Of a stretch of DNA of 60,334 nucleotides, positions 7,303 to 17,200 are shown in pieces. The position numbers and the translations under genes were made by a program. The stretch comes from Palsa-892 sp035295845 (GTDB lineage Bacteria; Pseudomonadota; Alphaproteobacteria; Rhizobiales; Xanthobacteraceae). The notes under the pieces were generated by a model, which was not told the origin of the DNA, searched no databases, and saw only the letters and a program-made list of their open reading frames with translations. The stretch spans positions 1 through 60,334 of the forward strand of contig DATGIF010000001.1 in assembly GCA_035295845.1 (NCBI GenBank), written 5' to 3'. Within the stretch, counting starts at the first letter, position 1; each line of letters starts with the position of its first letter.

Positions 7303-9374
7303 CGCGCGCTCCGGGAAGGTGGCGGAAGAGAATGGGAGTCGAACCCACCAAGGACCGGCTCGCGGCCCCTCCCGGATTTGAAGTCCGGACGCCCCACCGG
7401 GGACGCTTCTCTTCCTGAGCTTGGCATCGCCGCGGCTGGCGGCTCGGCCGCAGCCTGGCGGAACAGATCCAGCCGGTGCTTGTTGAGCCGCCGCAGGTCG
7501 CCGCGCCGGATGGTGACGCCGTGGCGGTCGAAGTATTCGAGAATTTGAATCGCGACCTTGCGTCCGTTGTCGAGCCGGTCGCGGAGCTGGGCGGCGATGA
7601 ACTGGCCGTTCTCGACCTTCGCGGCGATATCGATCATCACCTCGACCATCTCGCTCACGGTGCCGCGCAGGAAAAAGTGATCATGCGCGACCTCGTAGAC
7701 CTTGCCGATACGGCCGACGAGCTTCAGAAGCCGCCGCACGTCGGGCTCCGGCATGCCCAGGATGCCGGCGATGTCGCGCACGCGCGGCGGGCGAAAGCGC
7801 TCGTTGCCGGACAGGAGCGGACGAATCCGCTCCCAGGCTTTTTCGTCGGCTGGCGTGAGTTTGACCTCGTGGCCCGGCAATCTGATCCAGGCGCCGTCGA
7901 GCGCGACTTCGCCGCGCTTCGCGAGTCCTTGCAGGATCGATGCAAATGCCGGCGCCGGCAGGCGCGGCTCGAGCTGCAGCCGCAACCGCTCGAGACCGAT
8001 CCCCGGCAAGTCGGGATTGTCCCTGTGGAAGGCCTCGAGTGCCGCGGCGAGACCGCGCTTGAGAAGCATGAAGGTCGCAGGCAGAAACGCCAGCACGAAA
8101 TTTCGCGCCGGAACGCGGACGAGGCCGATCCGGCCGGCGATCGCCTCGACCTCTTCCGGCGCGAGCGCGCGATCACGCGCGAAAGCCGAAAGATCGGCGT
8201 AATGGGGGGCGTGGCCGAGCAAGGCTTCCAACGCCTGACCGGGATCGCGGATCGCATGCGCTTCAAGCTGCGCGATCCGCTCCGGCGCGCGGCGCTTGCG
8301 CGCGGGCGCGCGCAAATCGAGAAAGCGGCCGCCGCCGATCGTGCGTTGCGCCGAGGTGTCGCGCACGATGAAGCGGTCGCCCGCCGCCGCGGCAATCGGA
8401 CGATCGAGCACGAGTTGCACAAAGCCTTCGCCGCCGGGCGCGATCGGCTCGCCCAGAAGCACGATGCGCGCGCCCACTTCGGCGGCGGCATGGTGCAGGC
8501 GCACCGGCATCCACTGTGCGATCGCTTTCGGCTCGCGTGGAAGCACGTTCAGCCGCGCGTCGATGCGGTCGGCCGGCGCGTGCGATTCCGGATCGACCAC
8601 CACATCGCCGCGCGAAATCGAATCCTTGCTGATGCCTTCGCCCGCGAGATTGAGCGCGCAACGCTCTCCGGCCACGCCGCGCTCGGCGGGCCGGTTCTGC
8701 GCATGGATCGAGCGCACGCGTGCCTCCAAATTCGGCGGGCTGACGATGAGGCGATCGCCATTCGACACGCTTCCCGACAGCACCGTGCCGGTCACGACCG
8801 TTCCCGCGCCGGGAAGGATGAAGGAGCGGTCGACTGCGAGCCGAAACCGGCCCGTGGCCGGGCGCGCCGCGTGGGCGCGCGCCGCTTGCCATAAATATTC
8901 GCGCAAGGCGCCGATGCCTTCGCCGGATACGACCGAAACCGGAATGATGTCGGCGGCCGAAAGCGCGGTCGGCGCGAGCAGGCGGCGGATGTCGCCCATC
9001 ACTTTCTCGCGCCAGGGCGGCTCGGCGAGATCCGCCTTCGTCAAGACGACGACGCCGCGCTCGACGCCGAGAAGATCGACGATCGAAAGGTGTTCGATCG
9101 TCTGCGGCATCACGCCGTCATCGGCGGCGATCGTCAGCAGCACGAAATCGATGCCGGTGGCGCCGGCGAGCATATTGTGGATGAAGCGCTCGTGCCCCGG
9201 CACGTCGACGAAGCCGAGGATTTCGCCGTCCGCCGCCGGCAAATAGGCGAAGCCGAGATCGATCGAAATGCCGCGTGCTTTTTCTTCCTTCAGGCGGTCG
9301 GTATCGACGCCGGTCAGCGCCTGCACGAGCGAGGTCTTGCCGTGGTCGATGTGGCCGGCGGTGCCGATAATCAT
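7299..9374 (-). CDS. selB: Selenocysteine-specific translation elongation factor SelB
   Basis: A 691-residue reading frame. The N-terminal GTPase has GHIDHGKT (residues 7-14), DVPGHE and TKAD, followed by beta-barrel domains and C-terminal winged helices that bind the SECIS hairpin. The ATG at 9374 overlaps the Sel1 gene by ATGA. The frame passes through all of selC without a stop and ends at a TGA overlapping the next gene's ATG, so the last ~38 codons are tRNA-derived; without them SelB would be about 652 residues, nearer the family norm. It delivers Sec-tRNA to UGA codons. Confidence 0.93.
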   Translation of the reverse strand: MIIGTAGHIDHGKTSLVQALTGVDTDRLKEEKARGISIDLGFAYLPAADGEILGFVDVPGHERFIHNMLAGATGIDFVLLTIAADDGVMPQTIEHLSIVDLLGVERGVVVLTKADLAEPPWREKVMGDIRRLLAPTALSAADIIPVSVVSGEGIGALREYLWQAARAHAARPATGRFRLAVDRSFILPGAGTVVTGTVLSGSVSNGDRLIVSPPNLEARVRSIHAQNRPAERGVAGERCALNLAGEGISKDSISRGDVVVDPESHAPADRIDARLNVLPREPKAIAQWMPVRLHHAAAEVGARIVLLGEPIAPGGEGFVQLVLDRPIAAAAGDRFIVRDTSAQRTIGGGRFLDLRAPARKRRAPERIAQLEAHAIRDPGQALEALLGHAPHYADLSAFARDRALAPEEVEAIAGRIGLVRVPARNFVLAFLPATFMLLKRGLAAALEAFHRDNPDLPGIGLERLRLQLEPRLPAPAFASILQGLAKRGEVALDGAWIRLPGHEVKLTPADEKAWERIRPLLSGNERFRPPRVRDIAGILGMPEPDVRRLLKLVGRIGKVYEVAHDHFFLRGTVSEMVEVMIDIAAKVENGQFIAAQLRDRLDNGRKVAIQILEYFDRHGVTIRRGDLRRLNKHRLDLFRQAAAEPPAAAMPSSGREASPVGRPDFKSGRGREPVLGGFDSHSLPPPSRSAR
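7320..7415 (-). tRNA. selC: tRNA-Sec (anticodon TCA)
   Basis: A 96-base selenocysteine tRNA read on the minus strand. It has the 8-base acceptor stem GGAAGAGA/TCTCTTCC, a long variable arm, anticodon loop CTTCAAA with UCA, T-arm GGTTCGACTCC and encoded CCA (7320-7322). It decodes UGA as selenocysteine for the formate dehydrogenase alpha subunit encoded 9 kb upstream. The whole gene lies inside the open selB frame, on the same strand. Confidence 0.95.
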
Positions 9375-10165
9375 GCGGCGGCCTCCGGCAAGGGCGCGGC
9401 GGCGCGGCGTTCGGCTTCGGCGACTTCCTCGCTCGAAAGAAGCATGCGCGCCGGCTTGAGAAAGGATGCCGCGAGCGCGCTGCCGCTGGCCTCCGCACGC
9501 AGGAGCCAGGCAAGCGCGGTGACAGGCTCGCGCCGAACGCCGGCGCCGAGATGAAACGCGGCCCCCAGCATCGCCTGACCGTCGGCGTCGCCCCGTTCGG
9601 CCGCGCGTTGCCACCACCGCGCGGCCTCGGCGGGATCGCGCTCCACGCCCAGCGCATTGTGGTAGATCATGCCGAGGCGCGTCATGGAGGCGGCGACACC
9701 TTGCTTGGCCGCGGCCAGCGCCCATTCTCTCGCGCCCGCGATATCCAGCGGAATCGCTTCGCCTTCGAGCAGCATCCAGCTCAGCATGTCCTGCGCCGGC
9801 GCGTCGCCCTTCTCGGCGGCGGCGCGATAAAGCTCCGCAGCGCGCGCGTAATCCTGCTCGACGCCCTCGCCCTTGAAGTAGAGCGCGGCGTAATTGCGCA
9901 AGCCCACGGCGTCACCGGCCTCGGCCGCGAGCGAAAGCCAGCGCACGGCCATGGCGAGATCGCGTTCAACGCCGAGGCCCTCGGCAAAGCAGGCGCCGAT
10001 ATTGTTTTGCGCGCGCGCAATACCGGCGTGCGCGAGCGGCCCCCAGATTTCCAGCGCGGCGGCGTAATCGCCGCGCGTCGAGGCACCGTAGGCGGCGGCC
10101 ATTTGCTCGGCGGCCGAATCGGCGGCCGCGGAAGCGTGATGCGAGACTCGCTTAAGCCCGAACAT
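9371..10165 (-). CDS. Sel1-repeat (TPR-like) protein between selA and selB
   Basis: A 264-residue helical-repeat protein with about six Sel1-like repeats, each with a variant of the A-x-x-x-L-G/N-x-x-Y-x-x-G-x-G-V-x-x-D pattern (for example NNIGACFAEGLGVERD, RLGMIYHNALGVERD). No signal peptide is evident. Its start lies inside the selA 3' end (14-base overlap) and its stop overlaps selB by ATGA. Such proteins are usually interaction scaffolds; the position suggests a link to Sec synthesis or Sec-protein maturation, but the partner is unknown. Confidence 0.8.
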   Translation of the reverse strand: MFGLKRVSHHASAAADSAAEQMAAAYGASTRGDYAAALEIWGPLAHAGIARAQNNIGACFAEGLGVERDLAMAVRWLSLAAEAGDAVGLRNYAALYFKGEGVEQDYARAAELYRAAAEKGDAPAQDMLSWMLLEGEAIPLDIAGAREWALAAAKQGVAASMTRLGMIYHNALGVERDPAEAARWWQRAAERGDADGQAMLGAAFHLGAGVRREPVTALAWLLRAEASGSALAASFLKPARMLLSSEEVAEAERRAAAPLPEAAA

Positions 10166-11582
10166 CGTTCGTCTCCGAAAGATCGAGCCCGGCGAGGTTC
10201 GCGAGGAAGGTTTTTTCGTCTTCGAGACAGCGGAGGTCGAAGACGAGCGACTGATCCTCGATGCGGCCGATCACGGGCACTGGAAGCCGGCGGAAAGCCG
10301 CGGCGAGCGCCGCAAGCGCCCGCCCGCCGCGGCGCGCTGCCGACGGGCGGATTGCCAAGCCCGCGCTGGGTATCGTTTCAAGCGGCAAGGAGCCGGAGCC
10401 GGTCTGGCTGTGGCAGCGCTTCACTTCGACCGAGAACGCGTTGCCGAGCGCCGCCGAGATTGAAGAAGCGATGCGGCGCGAGAGCGCCTCGATCTCCGGC
10501 ACCGGCCGCGCGAGCAAGCGCAATGTGGGCAGGCGCGCTGCCAGCCGGTCGGGATCGCGATAGAGCCGGAGTGTTGCTTCGAGCGCCGCGATCCTGATCT
10601 TGTCGAGGCGAAGCGCGCGTTTCATCGGATTGCGGTTGATCTTCTCGATCAGCGCCCTCCTGCCGACGATGAAGCCCGCCTGCGGGCCGCCCAGGAGCTT
10701 GTCGCCGGAGAAGGTGACGAGATCGGCGCCTTCCTTCACGGCTTCGGCGACGGTCGGCTCGTGCGCGAGGCCGAAGCGCGAAAGATCGAGAAGCGTGCCG
10801 GAGCCGAGATCGTTGACGAGCGGGATTTTTTGCTCGCGCGCCAGCGCCGCGAGATCGCGCGCGGCGACCTCGGCGACGAACCCCTGGATGCGATAGTTCG
10901 AGGCGTGCACCTTCAGCACGAGCCCGGTCTTCGGCCCGATCGCGGCGGCGTAATCCTTCTTGTGGGTGCGGTTGGTGGTGCCGATTTCCTTCAGCCTGGT
11001 TCCGGCGCGGCTCATGATTTCCGGCATGCGAAAGGCGCCGCCGATCTCGATCAGCTCGCCGCGCGAGACGATGGATTCCTTTCCCTTGGCGAGCGTGTTG
11101 AGGACGAGCAGGATCGCCGCCGCGTTGTTGTTGACGGTGGTCGCATCCTCGGCGCCGGTGAGCTCGATGAGGAGCGCGCGCAGATGCTCGTCGCGCTCGC
11201 CGCGCTTGCCGTCGGCGAGATCGAATTCGAGCGCCACGAATTCGCGCATGGCTTTTGCCGCCGCGGCGACCGCCTCTTCGGCGAGCAACGCGCGGCCGAG
11301 ATTGGTGTGGAGGATCGTGCCGGTGAGGTTGAAGACGGGCTTCAGCCTCGGCGCGGCGTCGGCGTCGAGCCGCGAGAGCGCCGCGGCGGCGAAATGATCG
11401 GCGTCGCGGCCGGCGATCACCGCTTTTCCGTTCCTGCGCGCCTCCGCCAGCGCCCCGCGCACGGCGGAAACGGTCGCGGGCCGGCCAAACCGGTCCATCG
11501 CCAGCGCCGCGGCTTCCGCCTTCATCACCTCGTCGACGGAAGGAAGATCGCGGAGCCGCGTTGATGTTTCGGTTCGGGCCAT
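10152..11582 (-). CDS. selA: L-seryl-tRNA(Sec) selenium transferase
   Basis: A 476-residue PLP enzyme converting Ser-tRNA(Sec) to Sec-tRNA(Sec) with selenophosphate. The PLP lysine lies in TFSGDKLLGGPQ at Lys295, the same number as in E. coli, with NLTGTILHTNLGR and TTVNNNAAA upstream. The ATG at 11582 follows the fdhE stop by 11 bases; a TTG 15 bases upstream is less likely. selD is not in the window. Confidence 0.95.
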   Translation of the reverse strand: MARTETSTRLRDLPSVDEVMKAEAAALAMDRFGRPATVSAVRGALAEARRNGKAVIAGRDADHFAAAALSRLDADAAPRLKPVFNLTGTILHTNLGRALLAEEAVAAAAKAMREFVALEFDLADGKRGERDEHLRALLIELTGAEDATTVNNNAAAILLVLNTLAKGKESIVSRGELIEIGGAFRMPEIMSRAGTRLKEIGTTNRTHKKDYAAAIGPKTGLVLKVHASNYRIQGFVAEVAARDLAALAREQKIPLVNDLGSGTLLDLSRFGLAHEPTVAEAVKEGADLVTFSGDKLLGGPQAGFIVGRRALIEKINRNPMKRALRLDKIRIAALEATLRLYRDPDRLAARLPTLRLLARPVPEIEALSRRIASSISAALGNAFSVEVKRCHSQTGSGSLPLETIPSAGLAIRPSAARRGGRALAALAAAFRRLPVPVIGRIEDQSLVFDLRCLEDEKTFLANLAGLDLSETNDVRA

Positions 11583-11593
11583 CGCTCGCGCCC

Positions 11594-12514
11594 TCAATAG
11601 CCGATGAGGAAGGGATTGACCCCGCCGCGGCGATAGCCGGCTTCATGCACCAGAAGATCGAGGCCGAGCGAAGCGACGTCGTCGGCCACGGGCTCGAGCG
11701 CCGGATCCTTCTGCTGATGCAAAATCTTCACGTAGCTTTTGCAAGCGTCGCAGGTCTCGGCTTTCAGCGTGCCGGCGCCGCCGTCGATCTCCTGATAGGC
11801 GATGCCCGCGGTCGAGGCGCAGATCGTGCATTTGATGCGCACGTAATTCCACAGCGTGCCGCAGAGCGAGCAGGCGCAGAAGCGCGTGCCATGCGCGCGC
11901 TCCCAGCCGACGACCATGGACGAAACGGGGGGCGCGCCACAGGCGGGACAGGCGCCGTCGCCGACCGGCACCAGCGCCTTGCCGTCGAGTTGGGCCGCGA
12001 GCCGCGCGAAATGAACCTGCAATGCGGCGGCGGCATAGACGTGGTCGGCAAGCTGTTCGACCGGAACCGAATCCGCGAGCACGTTGCGGATCAGCGCATC
12101 GCGGAGGGCGGCGTCGGCGTTCGCTACGCGCGCGAGCGCCGCCGCCGCGGCCTCGGGTTTTTTGATCGCCGCCGCGAGCTGCAACAGACGCTCGAAGACC
12201 GCGTCGAACTCGGCGCTTGCCGTGAAACGGTTGCGATCCAGGGGGGGCATGCCGAATTCTCGCGCGCGCGCGATCGCGTCCGCGGGCGGAAGTTCCGGCG
12301 CGGCGGCCCCTTCCTGCGCCTTGTGCTGCGCGTCGCAAAGGGCGGAGAGGAACAGAAGATAGGGCGCGAGCTGATGGCCGACGGCGAGCGCGGCGAAGCG
12401 CTGGGCGCGTTCCGCGAAGAGGCGGCTTGGATCTGGAAGCCGGACGAAGGGAGGTTCTGCAACCTCGCCGATCGGGACCGGATCGTGCCGGGGAGTGCCG
12501 GCCTTACTCATCAC
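11594..12514 (-). CDS. fdhE: Formate dehydrogenase accessory protein FdhE
   Basis: A 306-residue cytoplasmic protein needed for assembly of active membrane formate dehydrogenase. The C-terminal rubredoxin-like half has four CxxC motifs: CPAC, CSLC, CTIC and CDAC, as in E. coli FdhE. It stands between the structural genes and selA on the same strand, 72 bases after the gamma-subunit gene and separated from it by a strong hairpin. Confidence 0.92.
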   Translation of the reverse strand: MMSKAGTPRHDPVPIGEVAEPPFVRLPDPSRLFAERAQRFAALAVGHQLAPYLLFLSALCDAQHKAQEGAAAPELPPADAIARAREFGMPPLDRNRFTASAEFDAVFERLLQLAAAIKKPEAAAAALARVANADAALRDALIRNVLADSVPVEQLADHVYAAAALQVHFARLAAQLDGKALVPVGDGACPACGAPPVSSMVVGWERAHGTRFCACSLCGTLWNYVRIKCTICASTAGIAYQEIDGGAGTLKAETCDACKSYVKILHQQKDPALEPVADDVASLGLDLLVHEAGYRRGGVNPFLIGY

Positions 12515-12555
12515 AATACCTCACGAACCACACGGGCCACGTGGCGGACAAAGTA

Positions 12556-12577
12556 GCCTGCCGGTTTCCCGGCAGGC
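12556..12577 (-). other. Strong intercistronic hairpin between fdnI and fdhE
   Basis: A perfect 9-base inverted repeat, GCCTGCCGG (12556-12564) and CCGGCAGGC (12569-12577), with a 4-base loop, sits in the only sizeable gap of the fdn-sel unit. Read on the minus strand it is followed by ACTTTGTCC, not a clear T-run. It may be a leaky terminator or an mRNA-stabilising/processing hairpin that lowers expression of the factor genes relative to the enzyme subunits. Confidence 0.6.
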
Positions 12578-12586
12578 AAGCATTCA

Positions 12587-13273
12587 TTACGACTTGCGGC
12601 CGCCGGTGACGAGCTCGCGCAGCCATTTACGGTGGTGCCGCCAGGCCCAGCCGCCGGTCACCTGGCCGCGGGTCATGGCGCTAATGGTGCCACGCACCCA
12701 GATCGCGGCGTAGACGTGGACGATCCAGACGCAGATCGCCACCACCGCCGCGGTCGCATGCACGAGCACGGCGATGCGCTGCTGCTCGACCGTGAAGACG
12801 TTCGAGAAGTAGCGGTCCCAGATCATGATCCCGCTCGTGATCAGGACGACGATCAACGCCGACATCGACCAGAACACCATCTTCTGGCCGGCGTTGTATT
12901 TGCCGACTTCCGGGAGATTCTCTTCCTTATCCCGAAGCACGTCGGAAATCCGCGCGAGCCAGGTGTTGTCGGCGCCTTCCCACAAATTCGCCCGCCAGAA
13001 GCGGAGGAACAGGCCGCAGAAGCTGAAGAACAGCACCACGCCGATCCATGGATGGATGAAGCGGGTGAAGTCGCCGCCGCCGAAGAGATAGGTGAGGAAG
13101 AACAGCGACGGATGGAAGAGCGACAAGCCCGACAGCGCAAGAAGGACGAGGCTCGCCGCCGTGATCCAATGATTGATGCGGGCGCTGCCGGTGTAGCGGT
13201 CGACCGTCACCGGGTCGCCGCTTGCGTTCACCTTGTCGCCCGGCATCACATCATAGGGCTGGTACTTGCTCAT
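12587..13273 (-). CDS. fdnI: Formate dehydrogenase gamma subunit, cytochrome b556
   Basis: A 228-residue membrane protein with about four transmembrane helices (near residues 35-55, 70-92, 130-152 and 168-192) and histidines suited to two b hemes (HWI near the first helix, VLVHATAA and WIVHVY in the last). It passes electrons from the iron-sulfur subunit to the quinone pool. It overlaps the beta-subunit stop by ATGA. FdoI is an equally valid name. Confidence 0.92.
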   Translation of the reverse strand: MSKYQPYDVMPGDKVNASGDPVTVDRYTGSARINHWITAASLVLLALSGLSLFHPSLFFLTYLFGGGDFTRFIHPWIGVVLFFSFCGLFLRFWRANLWEGADNTWLARISDVLRDKEENLPEVGKYNAGQKMVFWSMSALIVVLITSGIMIWDRYFSNVFTVEQQRIAVLVHATAAVVAICVWIVHVYAAIWVRGTISAMTRGQVTGGWAWRHHRKWLRELVTGGRKS

Positions 13274-14217
13274 GACGCCCGTCCTTTAGCGAGCTTCTTC
13301 GCATTCTCCTCGTCCTCGGGCTTGACCCGATTGGGACCGGAGATGACGTGGTGGAGAAGGCCGAAAGCCGCCGTGAGGCCGATGATGGCCATGCCGGCAT
13401 ATTTCGCGCCGCCCTTCCACAGATTGACGAGCGGAGAAATCCGCGGGTTGTTCGGAAGCCCCGCATAGATTTCCGGCTTGTCGGCGTGATGCAGCACATA
13501 GAAGACGTGGGTGCCGCCGACGCCGGGCGGATCGTAGATGCCGGCGTTGGCGTAGCCGCGCGACTTCAGGTCCTTGATGCGGCCTTCGGCGTGCTGGAGC
13601 ATTTCCTCCTTGGTGCCGAAGACGATCGCGTGCGTGGGGCACGCCTTGGCGCAGGCGGGACCCTGGCCGACCGCGACGCGGTCGGAGCAGAGCGTGCACT
13701 TATAGGCCTTGTGATCGACCTTGGAGATGCGCGGGATGTTGAACGGACACCCCTTCACGCAATAGCCGCAGCCGATGCAGTTTTCGTGCACGAAGTCGAC
13801 GATGCCGTTCGAGTACTGAACGATGGCGCCCGGCGAGGGGCAGGCCTTGAGGCAGCCCGGGTCCTCGCAATGCATGCAGCCGTCCTTGCGGATCAGCCAT
13901 TCGAGATTGTTGGTCTCGGGATTGACCCACTCGGTGTAGCGCATGAGCGTGAACATGTCGGGCGTGAGGTCGTGCGGATTTTCGTAAACGCCGACATTCA
14001 CGCCGACTTCGGTACGCTTGTCGTTCCACTCGAGGCAGGCTGCCTGGCAAGCCTTGCAGCCGATGCATTTCGAGACGTCGATGAGCTTCGCGATGGAAGT
14101 GAGCTTGCGCTCCGGCGGCGGAACGGTCGATGCCGACCGGCGCACCCAATCGCGTTCGGACAGATCGCTCTTCACGTCCTGGGTGGGCGGGTTGGGAAGT
14201 TCGAATTCAAATCGCAT
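13270..14217 (-). CDS. fdnH: Formate dehydrogenase beta subunit, four [4Fe-4S] clusters
   Basis: A 315-residue ferredoxin-like subunit with four cysteine clusters in order: CIGCKACQAAC, CMHCEDPGCLKAC, CIGCGYCVKGC and CTLC...CAKAC. A C-terminal membrane anchor (about residues 275-293) and a charged tail follow. It carries electrons from the molybdenum subunit to cytochrome b. The ATG at 14217 was chosen for a GGGAGG ribosome site just upstream; it starts 11 bases after the alpha-subunit stop. Also called FdxH or FdoH. Confidence 0.93.
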   Translation of the reverse strand: MRFEFELPNPPTQDVKSDLSERDWVRRSASTVPPPERKLTSIAKLIDVSKCIGCKACQAACLEWNDKRTEVGVNVGVYENPHDLTPDMFTLMRYTEWVNPETNNLEWLIRKDGCMHCEDPGCLKACPSPGAIVQYSNGIVDFVHENCIGCGYCVKGCPFNIPRISKVDHKAYKCTLCSDRVAVGQGPACAKACPTHAIVFGTKEEMLQHAEGRIKDLKSRGYANAGIYDPPGVGGTHVFYVLHHADKPEIYAGLPNNPRISPLVNLWKGGAKYAGMAIIGLTAAFGLLHHVISGPNRVKPEDEENAKKLAKGRAS

Positions 14218-14228
14218 GATTCCCTCCC

Positions 14229-17200
14229 CTATGCCGTCGGCCCGACGATGGGCTCGATGTCGACCAGAAACGCCTTGTATTCCGGCGTCTCGATGTTGGC
14301 GTCGCCGACATAGGGCGTCAGCGAGTTCGGGCCGAAGCCCTTCTTCGCCACGCCCGTGAAGCCCCAATGCAGCGGGATGCCGACGATGTGCACCGTCTTG
14401 CCGTCGCAGTTAAGCGGGGCGATGCGCTTGGTGACGACGACCTTCGCCTTCACGGAGCCGCGGTTCGACCACACGCGCACCCAGCCGCCGGACTTGATGC
14501 CCTTTTCCTTGGCGAGTTCCTCGCCGATCTCGACGAAGAATTCGGGCTGCAGGGACGCGTTGATCTCGACGTGCTTGGTCCAGAAGTGGAAGTGCTCGGT
14601 GAGCCGGTAGGACGTCGCCGCATAGGGGAAGTCCTTGGCGTCGCCGAACTGCTCCATGTCGCCCTTGAACACGCGGGCGACCGGATTGCCTCTGATCTTC
14701 GGCGCGATCGGATTGGCGATCGGCGATTCGAACGGCTCGTAGTGAACCGGGAACGGCCCGTCGCGCATCAGACCGCGGGCGAAGAGCCGCGCGGTGCCTT
14801 CGGCGTTCATGATGAAGGGGCCGACGACATCCGGTTTCGCGGTGGGCGCGATGTCCGGAACGTCGTAGCCCGCCCATTTGGCGCCGTCCCACTCGATCAG
14901 CTTGCGGCTCGGATCCCACGCCTTGCCGGTGAGGTCCGCCGACGCACGATTGTAGAGAATGCGGCGGTTGACCGGCCACGAGAACGCCCATTTGGAATAG
15001 GCGCCGGTGTTGTCCGGGTCCGAGGTGTCGCGGCGGGCCATGTTGTTGCCCGCCTCGTTGAAGCAGCCGGAATAGATCCAGCAGGCGCAGGCGGTCTTGC
15101 CGTCGTCGCGAAGCGCGGCGAAGCTGACCAGTTGCTTGCCTTTTTGCAGCAAGAGCTTGGTCGGGTCGGTCGGATCCGGCACGTCCTCGAGCGCGGAACC
15201 ATTCATTTCCCGCGCCAGCTCGCTCGCCGTCGGCTCGCCCGGATCCTTGTAGTTCCAGCTGAGGTTCAGAATCGGGTCGGCATAGGCGCCGCCCTCCTTC
15301 TGGTAGAGCGCCTTCAGCCGCTGATAGAGCTGGGCCATGATCCAGGTGTCTTTCCTGGCTTCGCCCGGCGGCGTGCCGCCGGCCCAGTGCCATTGCAGCC
15401 AGCGGCCGGAGTTCGTGGTCGAGCCCTCGTCTTCCGCGAAGCAGGTCGAGGGCAGTTGAATGACCTCGGTCTGGATCGAGGCGGTGTCGACGTCGTTGTA
15501 CTCGCCGTGGTTCTCCCAAAACCGCGCCGTCTCGGTATCCAGCGGATCCATGATGACGAGGAATTTGAGCTTGGAGAGCGCCGCCGTGAGCTTCTTGCGG
15601 TTGGGGAACGACAGCAGCGGATTGAAGCCCTGGCAGAGGTAGCCGTTCACCTTGCCCTGGAACATGAGCTCGAAGACGCGGAGCACGTCGTATTGCGGGA
15701 CGTCGAGCTTGGGCAGGTAATCATAGGCCCAATTGTTCTCGGCGGTCGCCGCCTCCCCCCACATCGATTTCTGGAAGCTGACAAAGAACTTCTTGTAGTT
15801 CTGCCAGTAGCTCATCTGGTCGGGCTTCAACGGCTTGAAGCCGCGCGTCGACATATAGCCGTCGAACGTCGCCTCCTTCTCCGTCGGCAGGGTCAGATAG
15901 CCGGGGATCAGGTTCGACATGAGCCCGAGGTCGGTCAGTCCTTGAATGTTGGAGTGACCGCGAAGCGCGTTCATGCCGCCGCCGCGCACGCCGATGTTGC
16001 CGAGGATCAACTGCAACATCGCCATGGTGCGGATGTTCTGCGAGCCCTTGGAATGCTGCGTCCAGCCAAGGGCGTACATCGAGGTCATGTACTTGTCCTT
16101 GGCCGAGGTCTCGCCGACCATCGCCGCGATCTTCGTGAACTTTTCCTTCGGCGTACCGCAGATGCGTTCGACCATTTCGGGCGTGTAGATCGAGACGTGC
16201 TGCTTCAGGAGGTTCCAGACGCAGCGCGGATTTTGCAGCGTCGCGTCGGAAACGACATAGCCGTCGGGACCGATTTCATAGTCCCAGGTCGACTTGTTGT
16301 AGTCGCGCTTGGTCTCGTCATAACCGGTGAAGAGACCGTCCTGGTAGGTGAAGCCTTCCTTCACGACATAGGTCGCGTTGGTGAAGGCCTTGGTGTAGTC
16401 CCACTGCACCTTGTCGTTGGTGATGCAGTAATTGATGAGGCCGTTCAGGAACGCGATGTCGGTTCCCTGCCGGATCGGCGCGTACATATCCGCGACCGAC
16501 GCCGAGCGCGTGAAACGCGGGTCGACGACGATCAGCTTGGCGCCGCGATTGGCCTTCGCCTCGGTAACCCATTTGAAGCCGCAGGGATGTGCCTCTGCGG
16601 CATTGCCACCCATGATGATTACGAGATCCGTGTTCCGAATATCGGTCCACGAATTCGTCATCGCACCACGACCGAACGTTGGGCCCAGACTGGACACCGT
16701 GGGGCCGTGTCAGACCCTCGCTTGGTTATCGAACCCCAATATCCCGGCGCTGCGCACCACTTTATAGGTAGCCCACGCCGTTTCGTTGGTGCTCGCCGAC
16801 GCCGCGAGGAAGCCGGTGGTCAGCCACCGGTTGACCGTGACGCCGTCGTTGTTCTTGGCGACGAAGTTCTTGTCGCGGTCGTCCTTCATCAGGCGGGCGA
16901 CGCGATCGAGCGCTTCGTCCCACGACACCTGCTCGAACTTGTTCGAGCCGGGCTTGCGGATCATCGGATATTTGAGCCGCGTATCCGAATGGACGAAGTC
17001 GAGGAGAGCCGCGCCCTTCGGGCAGAGCGTGCCGCGATTGGTCGGATGGTCCGAGTCGCCTTCGATGTGGAAGATTTCGGCCTTCTCACCCTTCGACAGG
17101 TTGCCCTTCGAATACATGATGATGCCGCAGGCGACGGCGCAGTACGTACAGATATTGCGGGTTTCGGTGGTGCTTGCGAGCTTGAAGGGACGTATGGCCG

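Noticed and set aside
16710..16712. Premature stop or frameshift splitting fdnG
   Set aside because: The TGA sits exactly at the selenocysteine position with a SECIS-like hairpin, and selA, selB, selC are in the same unit, so it is a Sec codon.
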